This document shows, piece after piece, positions 61,917-64,000 of a stretch of 64,000 bases of DNA. Both the position numbers and the translations under genes were made by a program. A model generated the notes under the pieces. The model worked only from the letters and a program-made list of their open reading frames with translations, was not told where the DNA came from and made no database searches. Origin of the DNA: Microlunatus kandeliicorticis (GTDB lineage: Bacteria > Actinomycetota > Actinomycetes > Propionibacteriales > Propionibacteriaceae); NCBI RefSeq assembly GCF_014137855.1, contig NZ_JACGWT010000004.1, positions 1-64,000 of the forward strand, in the 5' to 3' direction. How positions within the stretch are numbered: position 1 is the first letter of the stretch; each line of letters starts with the position of its first letter.

Positions 61917-63194
61917 TTGGCCACCGATTCACGGACGGTCCCGCGCACCGGGACGGACGCCGCCCGGCGGCTGCGCAACTGGCGGATCGCCCTGGCCTCG
62001 GTGTTCTTCCTCAACGGCATCGCCGTCGCGACCTGGGTGACGCGGACGCCGGCGATCCGCGACGCGCTGAGCGCCAGCACCGCCGAGATGGGTCTGGTGC
62101 TCGTCGGCACCTCGATCGGATCGTTCGTCGGCATCTCGATCGCCGGCGTCGTGGTCGAGCGGCGCGGGGCCCGGTTCGTCGTCCTCGTCGGCATCGGCGC
62201 GGTCGCGATCGGCCTCGGCGTCGTCGCCCTCGGGGCCGCGATCGCCCAACCCGTAGTGGTCTCGGGCGGGCTGGCGCTGCTGGGCTACGGCTTCGGGTCG
62301 AGCGAGATCGGGACCAACGTGTCCGGGGTCGAGCTCGAGCGGGCGATGGCCCGCAGCGTGATCCCCGGGCTGCACGGGCTCTACAGCGTCGGGACGGTGA
62401 TCGGCGCGCTGCTGGGACTGGTCGCCAACCACCTCGACCTGCCCGTGGTGCTGCACCTGGCCGTCGCAGCGGTGGTGATCGCTGCGGTCACCGCACTGAT
62501 CGGCCGGCACCTGCCCGCCCCCGCTGCCGCGACGGCCCCGTCGACCGAAACCTCGGCCCAGAACGACGATCCCGCGCCGGATACCGCACCCGAGGACAGC
62601 CGGCGGCTGGCCTGGGTCGACCGGCGGCTGGTCGCCCTCGGGTTCATCATCCTGGGCATGGCGCTGGCCGAGGGCTCGGCGACCGACTGGCTGCCGCTGA
62701 TCGTCGTCGACGGGTACGGCTCGACCGCCGCGGTGGGATCGGTGGTCTACGCCTTCTTCGGCGCGGCGATGGCCGTCGGCCGGCTCAACGGCGGTCGCGC
62801 GATCGACCGGTTCGGCCGCACCGCGGTGATGCGGGTCAGCGCGCTGATCGGTGCCGTCGGGATCGCCACCGTCGTGGTGGCGCCGACGCTCTGGGTCGGG
62901 GCGATCGGCGTGCTGCTGTGGGGGATCGGCGCTTCGTTGGGCTTCCCGGTGGCGCTGTCGGCCGCCGGTGATCATCCGCGGTACGCAGCGCGCCGGGCCA
63001 GCGCGGTGGCCACCGCCGGCTACGCCGCCTTCCTGATCGGGCCGCCGATCCTCGGGTTCCTCGGCCAGCACGTCGGACTCCGCGAGGCGATGCTGGTGGT
63101 GATGGTCGTGGTCGCCGCCACCGCGCTGTTCGCCGGGGCGGTGCGCGGCCGACCGGCACCCGCGGCGCCCGCGGTGCCCAACGGTCCGGCCTGA
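61917..63194 (+). CDS. MFS transporter
   Basis: 425 residues, about twelve hydrophobic helices in two halves with a 40-residue soluble loop in the middle (Pro/Asp/Thr-rich). WVTRTPAIRDALSASTAEMGLVLVGTSIGSFVG and the GLLxxRR-like VVERRGAR loop fit the YbjJ/FucP-like branch of the major facilitator family, often used for sugars; the substrate is inferred no further. The start is TTG at 61917, which has AGGAAGG upstream; it is the first start in the frame. It converges with the GH127 glycosidase. Confidence 0.88.
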   Translation: MATDSRTVPRTGTDAARRLRNWRIALASVFFLNGIAVATWVTRTPAIRDALSASTAEMGLVLVGTSIGSFVGISIAGVVVERRGARFVVLVGIGAVAIGLGVVALGAAIAQPVVVSGGLALLGYGFGSSEIGTNVSGVELERAMARSVIPGLHGLYSVGTVIGALLGLVANHLDLPVVLHLAVAAVVIAAVTALIGRHLPAPAAATAPSTETSAQNDDPAPDTAPEDSRRLAWVDRRLVALGFIILGMALAEGSATDWLPLIVVDGYGSTAAVGSVVYAFFGAAMAVGRLNGGRAIDRFGRTAVMRVSALIGAVGIATVVVAPTLWVGAIGVLLWGIGASLGFPVALSAAGDHPRYAARRASAVATAGYAAFLIGPPILGFLGQHVGLREAMLVVMVVVAATALFAGAVRGRPAPAAPAVPNGPA

Positions 63195-63204
63195 TCCCGC
63201 GGCC

Positions 63205-63232
63205 CGCGCCCAGGACCTGACTCAGGGGCGCG
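63205..63232. terminator. Candidate hairpin between the convergent MFS and GH127 genes
   Basis: A 7-bp stem (63205-63211 with 63226-63232) that includes the stop codon of the glycosidase. It is weak, but in the right place for both genes. Confidence 0.35.
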
Positions 63233-64000
63233 TCGGGAAGTAGACGGTGTAGGTCTCGTCGGTGACCTGGTTGAGGGCCACGAAGCGGAACCCGCGGTCC
63301 TGACCGACGACCCGGTAGCTGCCGACGCTCCACCAGCCGTGCTGGCGTTCCTGGTCGGCGACCAGCACCGCGGCAGGAGCCCCGTCGCCGACGACGAGCG
63401 TCCGCTCCTCGTCGACCAGGCCGGCCAGCACCTGGGGACCGTCGAGGAAGGCGACCGTGCCCGGGGCGCCCCCGAGCTCCACCGTGGTGATCGTCTTCGG
63501 CAGCTCGATCCGGACGGTCTGGTGACGCCACCGGCGGCGCAGCCGCACGAACCCCGCCGACGGCTCGGTCGGGACCGGTTCGTCGTCCACGGTCACCCGC
63601 ACCGGACCGCTGACCCACGACGGGATCCGCAGCGCCAGGGTGAGCTCGGTCTCGGTCGCGCAGTCGACCACCACCTCGTGCACCTCGGCCGCCGGGCGGT
63701 CGATCGGGTGCGGCTCGACGTCGAGCCTCTGGATGTGGGCCGACGCCTCGGCGGTCTGCCGCTGGCCGCCCACCGGGCCGTGCCCGGCGTCGTTGCGGAC
63801 GGTGACCGTCACCTCGGTCCCCCCGGCGGACCACCGCGAGGTCGAGCCCAGGTACTGGGTCACCCGCAGGGTGTCGACCGGTCCGGACCCGCCACCAGGA
63901 CGGTCCAGCTCGTCCGACGGGGGGCGTTCGAGGTGGACGGCGGCGTCGGGACACCACGCGTGCGCCTGCATCAACGTGCCGTGGCAGCACCAGAAGTCGG
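63222..64000 (-). CDS. Glycoside hydrolase family 127-like protein, C-terminal part (cut by window edge)
   Basis: About 258 codons are in the window; the N-terminal catalytic part runs off the right edge. At the edge the frame reads DFWCCHGTLMQAHA, matching the zinc-cysteine region of GH127/DUF1680 beta-L-arabinofuranosidases (their FWCC-x-G-T motif). The rest is beta-rich: LRVTQYLGSTSRW, LTLALRIPSWVSG and VRIELPKTI are characteristic of the C-terminal beta-sandwich of this family. Gene order with an MFS transporter suggests a sugar-use locus extending beyond the window. Confidence 0.82.
   Translation of the reverse strand, partial: DFWCCHGTLMQAHAWCPDAAVHLERPPSDELDRPGGGSGPVDTLRVTQYLGSTSRWSAGGTEVTVTVRNDAGHGPVGGQRQTAEASAHIQRLDVEPHPIDRPAAEVHEVVVDCATETELTLALRIPSWVSGPVRVTVDDEPVPTEPSAGFVRLRRRWRHQTVRIELPKTITTVELGGAPGTVAFLDGPQVLAGLVDEERTLVVGDGAPAAVLVADQERQHGWWSVGSYRVVGQDRGFRFVALNQVTDETYTVYFPTRP

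Overview
The window is a continuous, gene-dense stretch of very GC-rich chromosome from an actinobacterium, most likely of the Propionibacteriales (a Microlunatus- or Friedmanniella-like soil organism is my guess, not a proven identity). Reasons: many GTG starts; repeated 4-base start/stop overlaps; many genes whose only start lies 5-9 bases after a TAnnnT box (leaderless mRNAs); a coproporphyrin-type heme set (hemE, hemY/cgoX, hemQ); and a gene order (TrkA, APC permease, TRAM RNA methyltransferase, dxs, RNase D, DUF3000, hemE, hemY, hemQ) that matches the order I recall around Rv2676c-Rv2691 in Mycobacterium tuberculosis. I see no tRNA, rRNA, CRISPR array, IS element or prophage.

Layout. 1-7 kb: potassium uptake protein fragment, APC permease, RNA methyltransferase, a 15-bp tandem repeat, small membrane proteins, a threonine/serine exporter, and a formylglycine-generating enzyme. 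7.4-14 kb: aconitase under an 18-bp palindrome, a P-loop kinase, a sodium symporter with a small partner, and a HIT hydrolase. 14-25 kb: isoprenoid/carotenoid block. A plus-strand methyltransferase-crtU pair faces a minus-strand idi-crtE-crtI-crtB-Rieske operon, followed by dxs, which supplies the precursors. No lycopene cyclase is present. 25-30.5 kb: RibD-like reductase, hydrolase, and a fadA-fadB beta-oxidation operon under a palindromic operator. 30.5-36 kb: RNase D, DUF3000 and the heme genes. 36-43.5 kb: msrB, a stand-alone LigD-type polymerase, a tail-anchored Ser/Thr kinase opposite a membrane-anchored extracellular protein and an ECF sigma factor, VanW, another RibD-like reductase and PPK2. 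43.6-48 kb: assimilatory sulfate reduction operon (40-codon upstream ORF, sulfite reductase, zinc-ribbon protein, APS reductase, APS kinase, CbiX-like protein). 48-64 kb: YihY, two tandem secreted S33 peptidases, DUF389, a FemAB-like protein, a beta-lactamase-fold lipoprotein, MgtC, DNA glycosylase, sialidase, methyltransferase, sugar-type MFS transporter and the end of a GH127 glycosidase.

The most unusual signal is a 21-bp dispersed element present at five loci, four of them between convergent genes. Its 5-bp arms change together and stay complementary, and in three minus-strand genes the stop codon lies inside a copy. Other points of interest are the short upstream ORFs before idi and before the sulfite reductase, a formylglycine-generating enzyme carrying its own CxPxR motif, and a CbiX-like protein without its usual histidines.
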